Both the position numbers and the translations under genes were made by a program. From Solwaraspora sp. WMMD792 (GTDB taxonomy: Bacteria; Actinomycetota; Actinomycetes; Mycobacteriales; Micromonosporaceae), in contig NZ_JARUBH010000009.1 of NCBI RefSeq assembly GCF_029626105.1, positions 2,418,001 to 2,482,000 on the forward strand: DNA of 64,000 nt, given 5' to 3'. A model generated the notes under the pieces. That model was not told where the DNA came from. It saw nothing but the letters and a program-made list of their open reading frames with translations, and did not search any database. Positions 61,930 to 64,000 of this stretch are shown piece after piece. Numbering within the stretch: position 1 is the stretch's first letter; each line of letters begins with the position of its first letter.

Positions 61930-62222
61930 CAGCCGCCCAGGATGTTTGTGCCGCGACGATCCGAGTCGATGTGGATGTTCTGCATGTCGCTCAGCGCGAG
62001 CGCACCCTTGCCGAACGAGTTCTGCATCTGAGCGTCGGCCTGGGAGACGGCGACTTTGAACGCGTCCCACTGGGGACGGGATCCGTCGGCCGCGAAGGTC
62101 TGCTCGAACGGGGTCAGACCCTGCATGAGCTGCTGCATGGCGTTACGCATCTGGGTCGTCGCCTGCACCATGTCATCGATGGCCTGACTGAGGCCCGGGT
62201 GGTTCAGATGGATGTCGGCCAT
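61929..62222 (-). CDS. WXG100 family protein
   Basis: A 97-residue helical-hairpin protein. GGAG lies five bases before the ATG at 62222; a GTG at 62228 is an alternative. The turn between the two helices reads ADGSRPQWDAFKVAV. The Trp is followed by Asp-Ala instead of the usual x-Gly, a divergent WXG motif. First gene of the operon that ends with the giant protein, so it probably marks the unit as a type VII secretion substrate set. Confidence 0.82.
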   Translation of the reverse strand: MADIHLNHPGLSQAIDDMVQATTQMRNAMQQLMQGLTPFEQTFAADGSRPQWDAFKVAVSQADAQMQNSFGKGALALSDMQNIHIDSDRRGTNILGG

Positions 62223-62479
62223 GGCCACTCCTTCGGTGAACAGACCAGCTGGTCGCCTCAGGCCCGGACACTACGGCGTACCCGGGCGGCGGGGCCAGAG
62301 TGGGACGGCACCGGACCGCGAACTCTAGTAACCACCCCAGGCTTGTGCCCGCCGCCGTGGAGCCCGCCACACCCGCCGGTACTCTGGTGCGCGAAACGAT
62401 ATTCCAGGTACGGTCCGCGGCGTCGGGGCCACCATATGGCGTCCGGTCCACGACAACGTGACGGGACGGCGATGCCCGC

Positions 62480-64000
62480 GTGACGCGCCAGGTGTTGACG
62501 GTCGACCCGTCCCGCCCCGGGGGCCACCGCACGATCACCGACGCTCTGCGCGCCGCCCACGCCGGCGCGTTGATCACGGTCGCCGCGGGTCAGTACGACG
62601 AGCGGCTGACCATCACCACCGTGGTCACCATCGTCGCCGCCGACGGTCGTGGTTCGGCGCGGATCACCACCCGCACCGGCCCGGTGGTCCGGGTGCTCGG
62701 CGAGGCCGTCAAACTGTCCGGCCTGATCCTGCAGGGCCAGGACGCCGAGAGCGCCACTTTGGAGATCCTGCGCGGTCAGGTGGAGACAGACGACTGCGAG
62801 GTCGTCGGCGCCGGCTGGACCGCAGTGCTGGCCGCCAATCAGGGCGCGGTGGCGATGCGCGGCTGCCGGGTGGTCAACCCGGAAGGCGCTGGGGTGGTCG
62901 ACACCTCCGGCGCCGGCAGCGTGCTGGAGGACTGCGTCGTCGAGCACGTCGGAACGTCCGCACTGGTGATCGCCGAACGCGGCGATCCGGTGGTCCGTCG
63001 GTGCGTGCTGCGCGACGCCCGCGGCAACGGCATCTGCGTCAACGGGCAGGGTCGGGGGTTGATCGAGGACTGCGAGGTGTCGGCGACCGACAAACCGGCG
63101 ATCGCCCTCGAACAGCAGTGCACCACCCGAATCCAGCGGACCGCCGTCCGGGACACCGACATCGGCGTCTACGTGACGAGCAAGTCCCGGGTCACGCTGA
63201 CCGACTGCCAGATCAGCGACACCCGTAGCCACGGCATGGTTCTCGGCGACGTCTCCGATCCGGTCGTCGAGGGGCTACGGATGGACCGCCCCGGCGGTCA
63301 CGGCATCTGCGTGGTCGAGCAGGCCCGCGGCACCTTCAACCGGTGTGAGGTCACCGAGGCCCGACTGGACGGGCTGTTCGTGAAGGGCGCCGCCGGGCCG
63401 GTGCTGACCGACCTGACCGTCCGGCGGTCCGGCGGCTGCGGCGTCGCGGTGCTCGAGCGGGCCAACCCGCAGTTACACCGGTTGACCGTCGACCACGGCA
63501 CCGGGGCGGCGGTACGGGTCGACGACTCGGCGACCCCGCTGCTGCGCGACTGTCGACTGACCGGAACCGACGGTCCGGGTCTGCTGATCGAGGGCGGCGG
63601 TCAGGGCCGGATCGAGGGCGGTGAGATCGCCGACACCGGGGACGACGGCGTACGGGTCACCGGCTCGGCACACCCCCGGCTGACCGCAGTGACCGTCCGC
63701 AACGCGGCCCACAACGGCGTGTCCGTCGCGGGACGGGCCCGGGTGACCGTGACCGACTGCGAGTCCACCGGAGCCGGCGGGCACGGGATGCTCGCCGACG
63801 AGCAGGGGCAACTGGTCGCTGACCGGAGTCGCAGCCTGCGTAACCGTCGGCACGGCGTACAGGTCGCCGGCGCCGCCCGGGTCTCACTCACCGGCTGCAC
63901 GGTGAGTGAGAACAGCGGCGACGGTGTCCGGGTCGACAGCGCCGAGCCGGTGACGTTGACCGACTGCCAGCTGACCGGCAACCGGGGTGTCGGCCTGCGC
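62480..64000 (+). CDS. Right-handed parallel beta-helix protein (partial)
   Basis: An open frame from the GTG at 62480 to the window edge, 507 codons without a stop, so the C-terminus is missing. The N-terminal part (VDPSRPGGHRTITDALRAAH, then TVAAGQYDERLTI) is the usual opening of pectate-lyase-like beta-helices. The remainder is a series of coils of about 23 residues, with repeated patterns such as GSVLEDCVVEHVGTSAL and ARVTVTDCESTGAGGHG. Related actinobacterial proteins often sit beside type VII genes, sometimes fused to an AAA ATPase; whether that holds here lies outside the window. It is divergent from the WXG100 operon. Confidence 0.82.
   Translation, partial: MTRQVLTVDPSRPGGHRTITDALRAAHAGALITVAAGQYDERLTITTVVTIVAADGRGSARITTRTGPVVRVLGEAVKLSGLILQGQDAESATLEILRGQVETDDCEVVGAGWTAVLAANQGAVAMRGCRVVNPEGAGVVDTSGAGSVLEDCVVEHVGTSALVIAERGDPVVRRCVLRDARGNGICVNGQGRGLIEDCEVSATDKPAIALEQQCTTRIQRTAVRDTDIGVYVTSKSRVTLTDCQISDTRSHGMVLGDVSDPVVEGLRMDRPGGHGICVVEQARGTFNRCEVTEARLDGLFVKGAAGPVLTDLTVRRSGGCGVAVLERANPQLHRLTVDHGTGAAVRVDDSATPLLRDCRLTGTDGPGLLIEGGGQGRIEGGEIADTGDDGVRVTGSAHPRLTAVTVRNAAHNGVSVAGRARVTVTDCESTGAGGHGMLADEQGQLVADRSRSLRNRRHGVQVAGAARVSLTGCTVSENSGDGVRVDSAEPVTLTDCQLTGNRGVGLR

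Noticed and set aside
62458-63228. A 256-codon frame at the right end
   Set aside because: Arg-rich shadow; the neighbouring frame from 62480 is open to the edge and shows regular beta-helix coils.
1-64000. tRNA, rRNA, transposase, integrase or attachment site
   Set aside because: None was recognised on either strand, so the boundaries of the defence island cannot be tied to a mobile element within this window.

Overview
The window is GC-rich DNA (about 70% or more G+C over most of its length) with dense, often overlapping genes, GTG starts, Scr1/DUF397 regulator pairs and WXG100/ESX-type genes. This points to a filamentous actinomycete, probably Micromonosporaceae; the sequence alone does not give a species. 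No rRNA, tRNA or CRISPR array was seen.

Region 1 (1-39,930) is a defence island built on a type 2 BREX (Pgl) system. Read on the minus strand, the usual gene order is kept: pglW (39,795), pglX (30,632), pglY (9,267), pglZ, brxD and the start of the brxHI helicase, which runs off the left edge. The last four overlap by 3-4 bases and form one operon. About 17.5 kb of cargo lies between pglX and pglY: a DUF262 / DUF3696-ATPase / unknown-protein operon, a possible PD-(D/E)XK nuclease, a two-gene module resembling Druantia type III (a large DUF1998 helicase plus a 1113-residue partner), two small unknown genes, and two regulator units. A second cargo lies between pglW and pglX: two tandem paralogues with MgtE-N/FliG-like helical repeats, a membrane protein with a Pro/Thr linker, and an AbiEi-HTH/DUF559 protein. 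A dispersed element of about 66 bp sits 60-90 bp upstream of three minus-strand genes of this cargo, including pglW.

Region 2 (40,000-45,300) holds secreted enzymes: a large subtilisin-like protease, and a divergent protein with two degenerate lytic-transglycosylase-like domains and a ricin-type lectin domain.

Region 3 (45,300-64,000) is a type VII secretion-associated locus. It carries a mycosin-like protein that has lost the catalytic His and Ser, a divergent membrane protein with the same LysM-like domain, an ECF sigma factor, an 857-residue multi-module protein, and a minus-strand operon of WXG100 protein, YbaB/EbfC protein, ESX-like protein and a 3056-residue giant protein. The giant protein has a CpnT-like N-terminus, membrane segments, an HEIAH zinc-protease motif and 17-residue tandem repeats. 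A parallel beta-helix gene runs off the right edge. A working model is that the giant protein is a secreted or surface effector handled by a type VII system whose core genes would lie outside the window.
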